The notes: generated by a model not told the origin, from the sequence alone. 51,875 nt of DNA from Streptomyces sp. AW19M42 (GCA_000470535.1 CBRG010000057.1:1-51875); one strand, 5' to 3'. Numbered from the stretch's first letter, positions 35,422 to 45,000 are shown. Numbers and translations are program-made.

Positions 35422-36339
35422 TTACTTCACCGCTCCCGCGGTGAGGCCCGCCACCACCTGGCGCTGGAAGATGATGTAGGCCGCGAGGACCGGCAGCATC
35501 GCCATCACGAGGCCGGCGAAGAGCCCGGACCAGTCGCCCTTGTAGCCCTGCCCGTTGGCCAGCTCGACCAGCCCCTGGGAGAGCACCCGGTACTTCGGAT
35601 CGGTGTTCAGCACCGTTGGCAGCAGGTACTGGTTCCACTGCCCGAGGAAGTTGAAGATACCGACGCTGATCAGGCCGGGCTTCGCCATCGGCAGCATCAC
35701 CTGGAAGAACGTCCGGGTGTGCGAGGCGCCGTCGAGCATCGCCGCCTCCGCCACCGAACTCGGCAACGAGCGGAAGAACGAGGTGAGGAAGAAGACGGTG
35801 AACGGCAGCGAGTACGCGATGTAGACCATGATCAGTCCGTGCCGCGTGTTCAGCAGGCCCATGTTGTTCATGACGAAGAACAGCGGGACCAGCGCCAGGA
35901 TGATCGGGAAACTCATCCCGCCGATGAACATGTAGTAGATGAAGCGGTTGCCGGGAAATTCGAACCGCGCCAGTACGTACGCCGCCATCGAGCCGAGCAG
36001 CAGGGTGCCGATGAGCGAACCGCCCACCACCAGAATGGTGTTCAGGAAGTAATCGCTCATGTGCGCCTGACCCCAGGCACGCGACCAGTTCTCGAAGTGA
36101 AGCTTGTCCGGCAGCGCCCACGGCGTCGACAGGATCGAGTCATCTGTCTTGAACGAGGCCATGATCGCCCAGAGCAGCGGCATGACCACCAGGATCGCCC
36201 AGATGACCAGCACGCCGTGCGAGAAGACGTTGAGGACCTTGCCCTCGCTGCTCTTCGCCTTGCCGGCCGGTGCGGGCGCCTTGGACACGGGGGCCGGTTC
36301 CGTCACCTTATCCACGGGAGGGGTGTCAGTGGCCTTCAC
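35422..36339 (-). CDS. ngcG: Sugar ABC transporter permease (NgcG-like)
   Basis: The 305-residue protein is a MalG-type permease (CUT1) with about six helices and the EAA loop SSVAEAAMLDGASHTRTFFQ. A 35-residue Pro/Lys-rich cytoplasmic N-terminus precedes the first helix. GTG 36339 follows GAGGTG at 8 bases. It is last in ngcE-ngcF-ngcG. No ATPase gene is present; CUT1 systems in Streptomyces share the ATPase MsiK, encoded elsewhere. Substrate, N-acetylglucosamine or chitobiose, is inferred from NgcEFG synteny. Confidence 0.85.
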   Translation of the reverse strand: MKATDTPPVDKVTEPAPVSKAPAPAGKAKSSEGKVLNVFSHGVLVIWAILVVMPLLWAIMASFKTDDSILSTPWALPDKLHFENWSRAWGQAHMSDYFLNTILVVGGSLIGTLLLGSMAAYVLARFEFPGNRFIYYMFIGGMSFPIILALVPLFFVMNNMGLLNTRHGLIMVYIAYSLPFTVFFLTSFFRSLPSSVAEAAMLDGASHTRTFFQVMLPMAKPGLISVGIFNFLGQWNQYLLPTVLNTDPKYRVLSQGLVELANGQGYKGDWSGLFAGLVMAMLPVLAAYIIFQRQVVAGLTAGAVK

Positions 36340-36433
36340 GTGTGCTCACCTCGTACTACTGTCGAGCCGGCCGCCGCGGCCGGGCTGTCTTGCCTGCTGG
36401 GGGTCCGGGCACCGCGCCCCGGGGAGCGCGGCA

Positions 36434-37357
36434 TCAGAACTCCAGCCGCTCGCGCCGGCCCAGTCGCATCACGATGGCGGCGAACGCCATGGTGATGATG
36501 AGCAGTCCGACACCGATCGTCGTCGCGTATCCGGCCTGACCGTCACGGAACGCCGTCTGGTAGACGTACAGCGGCAGGACGGTGGTCGAGTAGTCGGGGC
36601 CGCCGGGGCCCACGGTCATGACCTGTACCGTCGTGAACGCCTCGACCCCGAGCGCCAGGATGCCCATGTAGACCCAGCCCGACTGCACGGTGTCCCAGAG
36701 CAGCGGCAGGGTGATCCGGAAGAACGTCGTGACGCGGCTGGCCCCGTCCAGGAGCGCCGCCTCGTAGAAGTCCTTCGGAATGGACGCCATTCCGGCGGAG
36801 AAGAGGACGACGAAGAATCCGACCGTCGACCAGATCAGCACCGACATGACGCAGATGAGCGCCAGACTGGGGTCACCCAGCCAGTCCGGCTGAATGGAAC
36901 CGAGACCGACTCCCTTGAGTGCCGAATTCAGCATTCCACTGCGCGGGTTGAACGCGAACTGGAACAGCAGGGCGACGATGACGATCGACAGCACCTGCGG
37001 GAAGAAGTAGGCGATCTTGTAGAAACCCGAACCCCGCACGCCGGAGACCGCGGCGTTCTTGCGCCGCCGGCCTCCGACATTAAGCATGAAGGCGAAGAAG
37101 AGCGCGAGGCCCAGCGTCACCAGCGGCAGCAGCAGCACGAGCAGCAGACTGTGCTGCAAGGACTTCCAGAAGATGTCGTCCTTCAGCATCCTGGTGTAGT
37201 TGTCGAAGCCGACCATCTTGAAGTCGGGGCTCAGACCGGTCCAGTCCGTGAACGAATAGTAGATGGCCTGGATGAACGGCCAGATGACGAAGACCGCGTA
37301 CAACACCAGTGGGACTACCAAGAACCCCACAATGAAGCGGTACTTGCCGTGCTGCAT
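36434..37357 (-). CDS. ngcF: Sugar ABC transporter permease (NgcF-like)
   Basis: The 307-residue protein is a MalF-type permease with about six helices, FSFTDWTGL-type entry (YYSFTDWTGLSPDF), and the EAA loop IPKDFYEAALLDGASRVTTFF contacting the ATPase. A basic cytoplasmic loop (GGRRRKNA) follows the third helix. ATG 37357 lies 50 bases after the ngcE stop, with GGGGT upstream. It forms the heterodimeric channel with NgcG. Substrate specificity comes from the binding protein. Confidence 0.86.
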   Translation of the reverse strand: MQHGKYRFIVGFLVVPLVLYAVFVIWPFIQAIYYSFTDWTGLSPDFKMVGFDNYTRMLKDDIFWKSLQHSLLLVLLLPLVTLGLALFFAFMLNVGGRRRKNAAVSGVRGSGFYKIAYFFPQVLSIVIVALLFQFAFNPRSGMLNSALKGVGLGSIQPDWLGDPSLALICVMSVLIWSTVGFFVVLFSAGMASIPKDFYEAALLDGASRVTTFFRITLPLLWDTVQSGWVYMGILALGVEAFTTVQVMTVGPGGPDYSTTVLPLYVYQTAFRDGQAGYATTIGVGLLIITMAFAAIVMRLGRRERLEF

Positions 37358-37407
37358 CGTTTACCGACCCCGATCTTTCCGCGGGTGCCGCCGCTGGTGA
37401 CGGTTAC

Positions 37408-38850
37408 TCACTGGTGCTTGTAGTGCTTGATGGACTGGTCCTTGGCCGCGGCGTCCGCGTAGGCCTGGATCTTCTTGATGGCTTCGGCGGGCGTCAGACG
37501 CCCGGCCATCATCTCGCCGAGGCCCGCACCGATCTGCTCCTTCTGGAGCTTCACGTACCAGTCCTGCAGACGCGGGTTCACCACGTTGTCGCCGGCCTTC
37601 TTCAGCGCGTCGACACCGGACTGCATGGCGGTGGACAGGGTCAGCCCGTCGGTGCCGCCGTTGAAGGCGCTCAGCGACTTGACCTGCTTGGTGAAGTTCT
37701 TCGAGGACGCCTCGGAGAGCATGATGCGCAGCTGCTCCATGCCGCCCTCGGGGTTCTTCGCCTTGGCCGGGATGACGAAGGGCTCGCCGCCGGACGCCCA
37801 GAGGGTGCCGAAGGGCAGCTTGTCGGACGAGTCCAGGCCGGACGGCGCCGCGACCATCATCTTGAAGTCCTTGGGCGTGGTCGGGGCCGCCTCGTTCTCC
37901 ACCCACGAACCGTTCGGGATGAAGAGCGCCTTGCCCTTGGTCCACTCGGTCTGCGACTGGATGTGGGTCAGGCCAGCGGTGCCCTTGAGGATGTACCCCT
38001 TCTGCTGCAGCTCGTAGTACGCCTCGAACGCGGCCTTGACGGCCGGGTCCTTCCAGGCGTTCGGCTCCAGGTTGTCGATCTTGTCGAGAACCTCCCGGCC
38101 GCCGATCTTGGCGATGAACGGGTAGAGCGAGAACGGAAGGTAGTAGGGGTACTTACCGGCGTACGTCCAGCCGGCGATGCCCTTCTTCTTCGCCTTCGCG
38201 CACAGGGCGAGCATGTCGTCCCAGTTCTCGGGATACTGGGCGTCCAGACCTTCGAGCGCGGTCTGCGAGTACCAGACGCCGTACACGGTGTACGCGTAGT
38301 ACATGATCCAGACCGGGTCGCCGTCGAACTGACCCATCTCCAGCACGCCCGGCCGCAGGGTGTCGCGGACCTTCTTGCCCGGGTCGTCGAAGGACGGGGC
38401 GTCCATCAGCGGCGTCAGGTCGAGCAGCTGCTTCTTGCCGACGAGGACACCCATGTCCATCTGCTCGGCGCCCGAGTTGTCGATCAGGTCCGGCGGGGTG
38501 CCACCGTTGAAGCGCGGCTGCAGCTGCGACTGGATCTTCTGCGTCGCGGTGTGCTTGACCTTGGCCTTGGGGAACGCCTTGGTGTACTCCTTCTCGGCGT
38601 CGATGGCGTACTGCTCGCCGAAGCCGCCGTTGAAGATGACCACGTCGAGACCGGCCGTGTCATTGACGCCCAGCGGGTTCTTCGCGCTGGTCTTGCCCTT
38701 CTTGACCGTGTCGTCGTCGCTGCTGTCGCTACTCGCACACGCCGACAGGAAGCTCATTGTCGGAACGGTGATCAGACCGAGTGCGGCAGACCGCTTGATC
38801 ACGTCGCGACGGCCAAGGCCCTCATTCTTGCGGGCGGAGGTGGATGCCAT
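37408..38850 (-). CDS. ngcE: GlcNAc/chitobiose-type sugar-binding lipoprotein (NgcE-like)
   Basis: The 480-residue solute-binding protein has a signal with paired arginines (GRRDVIKRSAALG) that may use the Tat route, and a lipobox FLSAC. The mature part is a CUT1-type binding fold (VVIFNGGFGEQYAIDAEKEYTKAFP, WIMYYAYTVYGVWYSQ, WTKGKALFIPNGSWVENE). In S. coelicolor and S. olivaceoviridis the homologue NgcE binds chitobiose and/or N-acetylglucosamine. ATG 38850 has GAGG eight bases upstream. A dre-like site in its upstream region fits control by DasR. Confidence 0.86.
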   Translation of the reverse strand: MASTSARKNEGLGRRDVIKRSAALGLITVPTMSFLSACASSDSSDDDTVKKGKTSAKNPLGVNDTAGLDVVIFNGGFGEQYAIDAEKEYTKAFPKAKVKHTATQKIQSQLQPRFNGGTPPDLIDNSGAEQMDMGVLVGKKQLLDLTPLMDAPSFDDPGKKVRDTLRPGVLEMGQFDGDPVWIMYYAYTVYGVWYSQTALEGLDAQYPENWDDMLALCAKAKKKGIAGWTYAGKYPYYLPFSLYPFIAKIGGREVLDKIDNLEPNAWKDPAVKAAFEAYYELQQKGYILKGTAGLTHIQSQTEWTKGKALFIPNGSWVENEAAPTTPKDFKMMVAAPSGLDSSDKLPFGTLWASGGEPFVIPAKAKNPEGGMEQLRIMLSEASSKNFTKQVKSLSAFNGGTDGLTLSTAMQSGVDALKKAGDNVVNPRLQDWYVKLQKEQIGAGLGEMMAGRLTPAEAIKKIQAYADAAAKDQSIKHYKHQ

Positions 38851-39093
38851 GCTCAAGTCCTCGCCTTCTCCAGGACTCAGGCGGTGTTGTACCGGTCGCC
38901 CATCGATATTCGCCTCAGGCGAAGGGCCCCGCCACCGCGGTCAGTTGCGCTTGGGTGGTGCAGATTGCAGGCTAGCCATTGCAGTGGGGGGTGTAGGGGG
39001 AGGGGGCCAGCCGACGCACCTGTGGCGCGTCGAGTTGCCCGGACCCCGTTGTCCCCCTTGTCGCGCAGATGAAAAAATCCTGTGCAGACGCCG

Positions 39094-39109
39094 ACAGGTA
39101 TAGTCCACT
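39094..39109. promoter_or_regulatory. Candidate DasR-responsive element (dre)
   Basis: ACAGGTATAGTCCACT matches the dre consensus (A[C/G]TGGTCTAGACCA[C/G]T) at 13 of 16 positions. DasR is the GntR regulator of amino-sugar uptake in Streptomyces, consistent with ngcE downstream on the minus strand. Confidence 0.45.
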
Positions 39110-39309
39110 TGCGCCCAACTGAGCAAGATCGAATGCCGGTTTGAGCGGCAGTCTTTCCCGAGTTGAGACCTCGCGGATACCTCGGCACCGCACGGCCTCC
39201 TCCGGATGTAACGATTTCCGCAATACGGTCGATTCGACTGCAGGCTTCCATCCAACACCCTTGACACCACCAGGCCCTTCACTTCCTACTGGTTCTTGCG
39301 CACGCTTCT

Positions 39310-39321
39310 GACAACGTTGTC
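39310..39321. promoter_or_regulatory. Candidate LacI-family operator before the GH92 gene
   Basis: GACAACGTTGTC is a perfect 12-bp palindrome with the central CG pair typical of LacI-family operators. It lies 33 bases before the GH92 start and downstream of TTGACA (39261-39266), positioned to block transcription. Confidence 0.55.
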
Positions 39322-39353
39322 CAAGCGCACTTCCTCAGGAGGAATGGCTCGGC

Positions 39354-42300
39354 ATGCAGCCCCGACACGGTTCTCGCAAGAGACAAAACAGCATGGCCGC
39401 GCTGATCGCGGCTTCGCTGGTTCTGGTCGTGACAGCCCCCACCGCGGCCGCCGCTCAGTCGGCCGGGTCCGGAGAAAAGGGTCATAAGCCTGCGGGCGAC
39501 CGGACTTTCAGTTCCTCCTTCGAGGAGGACGAGAAGCAGCCGGACTGGCGCAATACCGTCGAAGAAGGCCCGGACGGAAAGAAGCGGACATCGGGCATCG
39601 ATGGCGGCTTCTCCACCGGAATACCGGGCAATGTCACCGACAAGGTCACAGACGTCCGCGCGAGCGACGAGAACACCGGCGGCGGTGAGGTGAAGGAAAA
39701 CCTCGTCGACGGTGAATCCGGTACGAAGTGGCTGTCGTTCAAGCCCACCGCCTGGGCCGAGTTCGATCTGTCCGAGCCGGTCAAGGTCGTCACCTACGCG
39801 CTGACCTCGGCCGACGACCACGACGAACGGGACCCGAAGGACTGGACGCTTCAGGGCTCAGAGGACGGCAAGAGCTGGACGGACCTGGACTCGCGCACCG
39901 GCCAGACCTTCTCCGAGCGCTTCCAGACCAAGTCCTACGACTTCACGGCGGACAAGGCCTACCAGCACTTCCGTCTGGACATCACGAAGAACAACGGCGC
40001 CGACGACGCGACCCAGCTCGCCGACGTCCAGTTCTCCGACGGGGACACCTCCGCCCCGGCCCCCGACGACATGCGCAGCCAGATCGACCGCGGCCCCTCC
40101 GGCTCCCCCACCGCCAAGGCCGGCGCCGGCTTCACCGGAAAGAAGGCGCTGCGTTACGCGGGCACCCACAAGGCGGACGGCCGGGCCTACTCGTACAACA
40201 AGGTCTTCGACGTCAACACGGCCGTCACCCGGGACACCGAGCTCTCCTACCTGGTCTACCCCCAGATGGGTGAGACGGACCTGGCCTACCCGGCCACGCA
40301 CGTCGCGGTGGACCTGGCGTTCACGGACGGCACGTACCTGAGCGATCTGCGCGCCACCGACTCCAACGGCGGTCTGCTGACCCCGCAGGGCCAGGCCGAC
40401 GCCAAGCGGCTGTACGTCAACCAGTGGAACAAGGTCGACGCGCGGATCGGCACGGTCGCAACGGGCAAGACCGTCGACCGGATCCTCGTCGCGTACGACT
40501 CCCCCAAGGGACCGTCGAAGTTCCAGGGCTGGATCGACGACGTCAAGATCGCCCCGAAGGCGCCCGAGAAGCGCAAGGCGCACCTCTCGGACTACGCCTC
40601 GACCGTCCGCGGCACCAACTCCAGCGGCAGCTTCTCGCGGGGCAACAACTTCCCCGCCACCGCCGTCCCCAACGGTTTCAACTTCTGGACCCCGGTGACC
40701 AACGCCGGATCCACGAGCTGGCTGTACGACTACGCCTCGGGCAACAACGCGGACAACCTGCCCACCATGCAGGCCTTCAGCGCCAGTCATGAGCCGAGCC
40801 CCTGGATGGGCGACCGGCAGACCTTCCAGCTGATGCCGTCGGTGGCCTCCGGCACCCCGGACGCCTCCCGCGAGGCACGCGCGCTGTCGTTCAAGCACGA
40901 GAACGAGACGGCGAGGCCCCACTACTACGGGGTCACGTTCGAGAACGGCCTCAAGGCCGAGATGACGCCGACCGACCACGCGGCGCGGATGCGGTTCACG
41001 TATCCGGGCAAGGACGCGAGCATGGTCTTCGACAACGTCTCCAACGACGGCGGGCTCACCCTCGACCCGAAGACCAACTCCTTCACCGGGTTCTCCGACG
41101 TGAAGAGCGGCGGCTCGACGGGCGCCACCCGGCTCTTCGTGTACGGCGCCTTCGACGCCCCCGTCACCGGCAGCGGCAAGCTCTCGGGCGGCGGTGGCGA
41201 CGACGTGACCGGCTACCTGCGCTTCGACGCGGGCAAGGACCGTACGGTCAACCTGCGCCTCGCCACCTCGCTGATCAGCATCGACCAGGCGAAGCAGAAC
41301 CTGGCCGCGGAGATCCCCGCCTCGCGCTCCTTCGACCGGGTCGAGGACAAGGCCCAGGACGCCTGGGACGACCTGCTGGGCAAGGTCGAGGTCGAGGGCG
41401 CGACCGCCGACCAGCTGACCACGCTGTACTCCAGCATGTACCGGCTCTACCTCTACCCGAACTCGGGCTTCGAGAAGGTCGGCGGCAAGGACAAGTACGC
41501 CTCGCCGTTCTCGCCGCAGGTCGGCTCCGACACCCCGACCCACACCGGCGCCAAGATCGTCGACGGCAAGGTGTACGTCAACAACGGCTTCTGGGACACC
41601 TACCGGACGACGTGGCCGGCCTACTCCTTCCTCACCCCGAAAAAGGCCGGCGAGATGGTGGACGGCTTCGTCCAGCAGTACAAGGACGGCGGCTGGATCT
41701 CCCGCTGGTCCTCGCCCGGCTACTCGGACCTGATGACCGGCACCTCCTCGGACGTCGCGTTCGCGGACGCCTACGTCAAGGGCGTGAAGTTCGACGCGGA
41801 GGCGGCGTACGACGCGGCCCTGAAGAACGCCACGGTGGTCCCGCCGTCCTCCGGCGTCGGCCGCAAGGGCATGGAGACGTCCCCGTTCGTCGGGTACGCC
41901 GACACCACGACCCACGAGGGCATGTCCTGGTCGATGGAGGGATACGTCAACGACTACGGCATCGCGCAGATGGGCCAGGCGCTCTACAAGAAGACGCACA
42001 AGCAGCGCTACAAGGACGAGTCCGAGTACTTCATGAACCGGGCCCGCGACTACGTCGAGCTGTTCGACGACAAGGCCGGCTTCTTCCAGGGCAAGGACGC
42101 CAAGGGCGACTGGCGGCTGCCGTCCGACCAGTACGACCCGCGCGTGTGGGGCTACGACTACACGGAGACCAACGGCTGGGGCTACGCCTTCACCGCCCCG
42201 CAGGACAGCAAGGGCCTCGCCAACCTCTACGGCGGCCGGGACGCCCTGGGCAAGAAGCTGGACACGTACTTCGCCACCCCGGAGACGGCGGGCCCTGAGT

Positions 42301-43199
42301 TCGTCGGCAGCTACGGCGGCGTCATCCACGAGATGACGGAGGCCCGTGACGTACGGATGGGCCAGTACGGCCACAGCAACCAGGTCGCCCACCACGTCAC
42401 GTACATGTACGACGCCGCCTCGGAGCCGTACAAGACGCAGGAGAAGGTCCGCGAGGTCCTCGGCCGCCTGTACACGGGCAGCGAGATCGGCCAGGGCTAC
42501 CACGGCGACGAGGACAACGGCGAGCAGTCGGCCTGGTACCTCTTCTCCTCGCTCGGCTTCTACCCGCTGGTCATGGGCAGCGGCGAGTACGCGATCGGCT
42601 CCCCGCTGTTCACCAAGACCACGGTGCACCTGGAGAACGGCCACGACCTGGTCGTCAGGGCGCCGAAGAACAGCGCGAAGAACATCTACGTCCAGGGCCT
42701 GAAGGTCAACGGCAAGAAGTGGACCTCCACCTCGCTGCCGCACGACCTGCTCGCCAAGGGCGGCGTGCTGGACTTCGACATGGGCCCGAAGCCGTCTGCC
42801 TGGGGCACCGGCAAGGACGCGGCCCCGGTCTCCATCACCAAGGACGACAAGGTGCCCACCCCCAAGAAGGACGTCCTGAAGGGCGCGGGCGCCCTCTTCG
42901 ACAACACCTCGGCGACCTCGGCCACCGCCACCACGGTGGAGCTGCCGGTCCCCTCGGCGACGAACGCGGTCCAGTACACGCTGACCTCGGGCGCGGCGGC
43001 CAAGGCACCGAGCGGCTGGGTGGTGCAGGGCTCGGCGGACGGCAAGACGTGGAGGGACCTCGACAAGCGGTCCGGCCAGTCGTTCGCCTGGGACAAGCAG
43101 ACGAGGGCCTTCACGGTGAAGACCCCCGGCTCCTACGCGCACTACCGACTGGTGCTCGACAGTGAGGCGACGCTCGCGGAGGTGGAGCTGATCTCCTGA
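39354..43199 (+). CDS. Secreted GH92 alpha-mannosidase with two F5/8C (discoidin) domains
   Basis: The 1281-residue protein has a Sec signal (basic start, ALIAASLVLVVTAPTAAAA), an N-terminal discoidin-like carbohydrate-binding domain (about 95-230), a jelly-roll region, the GH92 catalytic part (about 430-1130) and a second discoidin-like domain at the end (about 1160-1281). GH92 landmarks are NGFWDTYRTTWPAYSF, SWSMEGYVNDYGIAQMG, VGSYGGVIHEM and GYHGDEDNGEQSAWYLFSS. GH92 enzymes are calcium-dependent exo-alpha-mannosidases, usually 1,2-linked, acting on fungal or glycoprotein mannans. ATG 39354 follows AGGAGG at 11 bases. It ends at a strong hairpin. Confidence 0.93.
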   Translation: MQPRHGSRKRQNSMAALIAASLVLVVTAPTAAAAQSAGSGEKGHKPAGDRTFSSSFEEDEKQPDWRNTVEEGPDGKKRTSGIDGGFSTGIPGNVTDKVTDVRASDENTGGGEVKENLVDGESGTKWLSFKPTAWAEFDLSEPVKVVTYALTSADDHDERDPKDWTLQGSEDGKSWTDLDSRTGQTFSERFQTKSYDFTADKAYQHFRLDITKNNGADDATQLADVQFSDGDTSAPAPDDMRSQIDRGPSGSPTAKAGAGFTGKKALRYAGTHKADGRAYSYNKVFDVNTAVTRDTELSYLVYPQMGETDLAYPATHVAVDLAFTDGTYLSDLRATDSNGGLLTPQGQADAKRLYVNQWNKVDARIGTVATGKTVDRILVAYDSPKGPSKFQGWIDDVKIAPKAPEKRKAHLSDYASTVRGTNSSGSFSRGNNFPATAVPNGFNFWTPVTNAGSTSWLYDYASGNNADNLPTMQAFSASHEPSPWMGDRQTFQLMPSVASGTPDASREARALSFKHENETARPHYYGVTFENGLKAEMTPTDHAARMRFTYPGKDASMVFDNVSNDGGLTLDPKTNSFTGFSDVKSGGSTGATRLFVYGAFDAPVTGSGKLSGGGGDDVTGYLRFDAGKDRTVNLRLATSLISIDQAKQNLAAEIPASRSFDRVEDKAQDAWDDLLGKVEVEGATADQLTTLYSSMYRLYLYPNSGFEKVGGKDKYASPFSPQVGSDTPTHTGAKIVDGKVYVNNGFWDTYRTTWPAYSFLTPKKAGEMVDGFVQQYKDGGWISRWSSPGYSDLMTGTSSDVAFADAYVKGVKFDAEAAYDAALKNATVVPPSSGVGRKGMETSPFVGYADTTTHEGMSWSMEGYVNDYGIAQMGQALYKKTHKQRYKDESEYFMNRARDYVELFDDKAGFFQGKDAKGDWRLPSDQYDPRVWGYDYTETNGWGYAFTAPQDSKGLANLYGGRDALGKKLDTYFATPETAGPEFVGSYGGVIHEMTEARDVRMGQYGHSNQVAHHVTYMYDAASEPYKTQEKVREVLGRLYTGSEIGQGYHGDEDNGEQSAWYLFSSLGFYPLVMGSGEYAIGSPLFTKTTVHLENGHDLVVRAPKNSAKNIYVQGLKVNGKKWTSTSLPHDLLAKGGVLDFDMGPKPSAWGTGKDAAPVSITKDDKVPTPKKDVLKGAGALFDNTSATSATATTVELPVPSATNAVQYTLTSGAAAKAPSGWVVQGSADGKTWRDLDKRSGQSFAWDKQTRAFTVKTPGSYAHYRLVLDSEATLAEVELIS

Positions 43200-43214
43200 C
43201 CGCGGCACTGCGCA

Positions 43215-43253
43215 CGGACGGCCGGTATCTCCCCACGAGATGCCGGCCGTCCG
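43215..43253 (+). terminator. Terminator after the GH92 gene
   Basis: A 17-bp stem (43215-43231 with 43237-43253, one wobble) with loop CCCAC-type lies 15 bases after the stop. Confidence 0.8.
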
Positions 43254-43394
43254 CGTTCTCACCCCATCGAGCAGGCGAGGGCGGTGACGGGATCGGGGTA
43301 CCGCAGTTACCAGTACGAGTGATCGAATACGACGAACCGTTCGGACCTCAGGTCAAGGGTCGAGCCAGGCAGCAGGGTCACGGCAGCGGGCGGA

Positions 43395-44135
43395 TCACTC
43401 CGTCGCCTTCCGCAGGGCGGGCCGCAGAGCCTTCTCGACGAGGTCGGGTGAACCGTCCAACAGAACCGTGGTCCACCCTCGCGTGACCGCGACGGTCATC
43501 CTGCGGTCACGCGACCCGTCGCCGCGGTCCGTCGTGACGCGCTCGTAGCCGTAGGCCGTGCCTGCCACGCCCGTGACATCGACCCTGCGCGTCGTCACGT
43601 CACGCTCGATGCTGCCCTTGTCACCGAGGCTGACAGTTTCGGCGTACGAGGGACACGCGGTCAGCAGGGCGAACAGCTTGCTCACGCGGCCCGACATCGA
43701 TGCGGGCATCTGGCTGTAGAGCCGCTGGGTCAGGAACTCTCCGTCGCGGTCGAACACCGCCTCTGCGGTGCGCTTGGTTCCCATCACCTTCTCGATCGGA
43801 CCGTGGACGCCGTACGGCTCCAACTCCTCGCAGTCCTGCGGTCCTCCCCCGACCACCAGGGAATCGCCGGAGTCCTCCTTCAGGTCCATGGACAGCGTCC
43901 CCTCCCCCAGGTCCGAAGCATCCAGCAGCAGCGGCTTCAGATCCTCGGCCTCCAGGAGCGTCGACGTCGGCGCCGGACCCGGCGCGGCTCTCCCGCCCCC
44001 GGAACCGCCGCTGCCGCATCCAGTGAGAGCGACCAGCACGGCGACGCCGACGACAGCTCTCCGCCCCCGCCGCGCCCCCGGCCCGACTGCAGCGCCGCTC
44101 GGACCGCCCCGCTCCACCGCGCTCGCCCATCGCAC
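43395..44135 (-). CDS. Lipoprotein of unknown function
   Basis: The 246-residue protein has a basic N-region (ARRGRRAVVG), a hydrophobic core and lipobox LTGC, then a Ser/Gly/Pro linker. The rest (LLLDASDLGEGTLSM, AVFDRDGEFLTQRLYSQM, LLTACPSYAETVSLGDKG, VTTDRGDGSRDRRMTVAVTRGWTTVLL) resembles the small PknH-sensor/LpqN-like lipoproteins of actinobacteria, but I cannot name it. GTG 44135 is chosen because GGGAG lies five bases upstream; an in-frame GTG 15 bases earlier lacks a site. No operon partner. Confidence 0.75.
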   Translation of the reverse strand: MRWASAVERGGPSGAAVGPGARRGRRAVVGVAVLVALTGCGSGGSGGGRAAPGPAPTSTLLEAEDLKPLLLDASDLGEGTLSMDLKEDSGDSLVVGGGPQDCEELEPYGVHGPIEKVMGTKRTAEAVFDRDGEFLTQRLYSQMPASMSGRVSKLFALLTACPSYAETVSLGDKGSIERDVTTRRVDVTGVAGTAYGYERVTTDRGDGSRDRRMTVAVTRGWTTVLLDGSPDLVEKALRPALRKATE

Positions 44136-44287
44136 CTCAACTCCCGCCACTCGCCCGGCCGCGGGCGGCCTCGCTCCACGGACTCCCCGTCACTCTGCGA
44201 CCAACAGCCGCGTCCGCGCAGCGTCTCCCAGGAAATGGGTCCCGCCCACCCGCCTCGCTCCCGGTGCCGGACCGATTGAAACCAGAA

Positions 44288-44336
44288 GGTGTCCGACGAT
44301 ATTCCACGGGCGGGCGACGCCGAATCGTCAGACACC
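44288..44336. promoter_or_regulatory. Inverted repeat downstream of the histidine phosphatase gene
   Basis: GGTGTCCGACGAT (44288-44300) is complementary to ATCGTCAGACACC (44324-44336) except one base, with a 23-base loop. It could terminate the phosphatase gene or be an operator for the lipoprotein gene. Confidence 0.4.
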
Positions 44337-44358
44337 CCCTGGCGCCGTGACCGGCGGA

Positions 44359-45000
44359 TCAGGGCTGGGAGGCGTCCGGAACGGCGGTGGGGAACAGGCT
44401 CTCGGGCAGGGACACGTTCCACGCCGTGATGACCGGGTTGCCGTGTTCCGTGCCCAGCCGGGAGACCGCGCCGGTGGCGAGCTGGAAGAGCGTGCCCTCG
44501 GCGGGCGACAGGCCCAGGTAGCGGGCGGTCAGGACGCGCAGGAAGTGCGAGTGGGCCACCAGCACGATGTCCTCGTCCCCGGCGCGTTCGGCCGCTTCCC
44601 CGACCTCCGCGAGCACCCGGTCGGCTCGCTCGCCCACCTCTGCGGGGGTCTCACCGGGGTGCGCCTGCGGGCCGGCGGCGACACCGTCCGTCCAGAGGTT
44701 CCAGTCGGGGCGGGTGCGGCGGATCTCGTCCGTGGTGATGCCCTCGTAGCCGCCGTAGTCCCATTCGCGCAGCTCGGGGGTGATCCGGGGAGCGCCGAGC
44801 CCGGCGAGTTCGGCGGTGCGCCTGGCCCGTACCGAAGGGCTGACGAGAGTGAGGGCGATGTCGCGGTCCGCGAGCAGCGGCGCGAGGGCGCGGGCCTGGC
44901 GCTCACCGAGGGCAGTCAGGGGCAGGTCGGTGTGGCTCGTGTGCTGCCCGTTGCGGGACCACGCGGTCTCGCCGTGCCGGATCAGGATCAACTCGCCCAT
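44359..45000 (-). CDS. Histidine phosphatase family protein
   Basis: The 213-residue cytoplasmic protein has the phosphoglycerate-mutase-like RHG motif at the N-terminus (ILIRHGETAWSRNGQHTSHTDLPL, with catalytic His9), SPSVRARRTAELAG, EWDYGGYEG and a second histidine in VLVAHSHFLRVL. Family members dephosphorylate sugars, nucleotides or cofactors; SHTDLPLT and EWDYGGYEG resemble broad-specificity or acid phosphatases. ATG 45000 is the only sensible start. It is divergent from the VOC gene. Confidence 0.92.
   Translation of the reverse strand: MGELILIRHGETAWSRNGQHTSHTDLPLTALGERQARALAPLLADRDIALTLVSPSVRARRTAELAGLGAPRITPELREWDYGGYEGITTDEIRRTRPDWNLWTDGVAAGPQAHPGETPAEVGERADRVLAEVGEAAERAGDEDIVLVAHSHFLRVLTARYLGLSPAEGTLFQLATGAVSRLGTEHGNPVITAWNVSLPESLFPTAVPDASQP

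Larger units (their letters stand above)
38851..39353. promoter_or_regulatory. Divergent control region between ngcE and the GH92 gene
   Basis: This 503-base gap has no credible gene. It contains a hairpin TTCGCC-TCA-GGCGAA (38909-38923), two direct copies of ATTGCAG (38964 and 38978) around the palindrome GGCTAGCC, an AT-rich stretch from 39070, a dre-like site, a TTGACA element at 39261 and a LacI-type palindrome at 39310. Confidence 0.6.

Noticed and set aside
39858..43262. 1134-codon minus-strand frame opposite the GH92 gene
   Set aside because: Shadow of a gene with clear GH92 motifs; no domain, ribosome site or promoter supports it.
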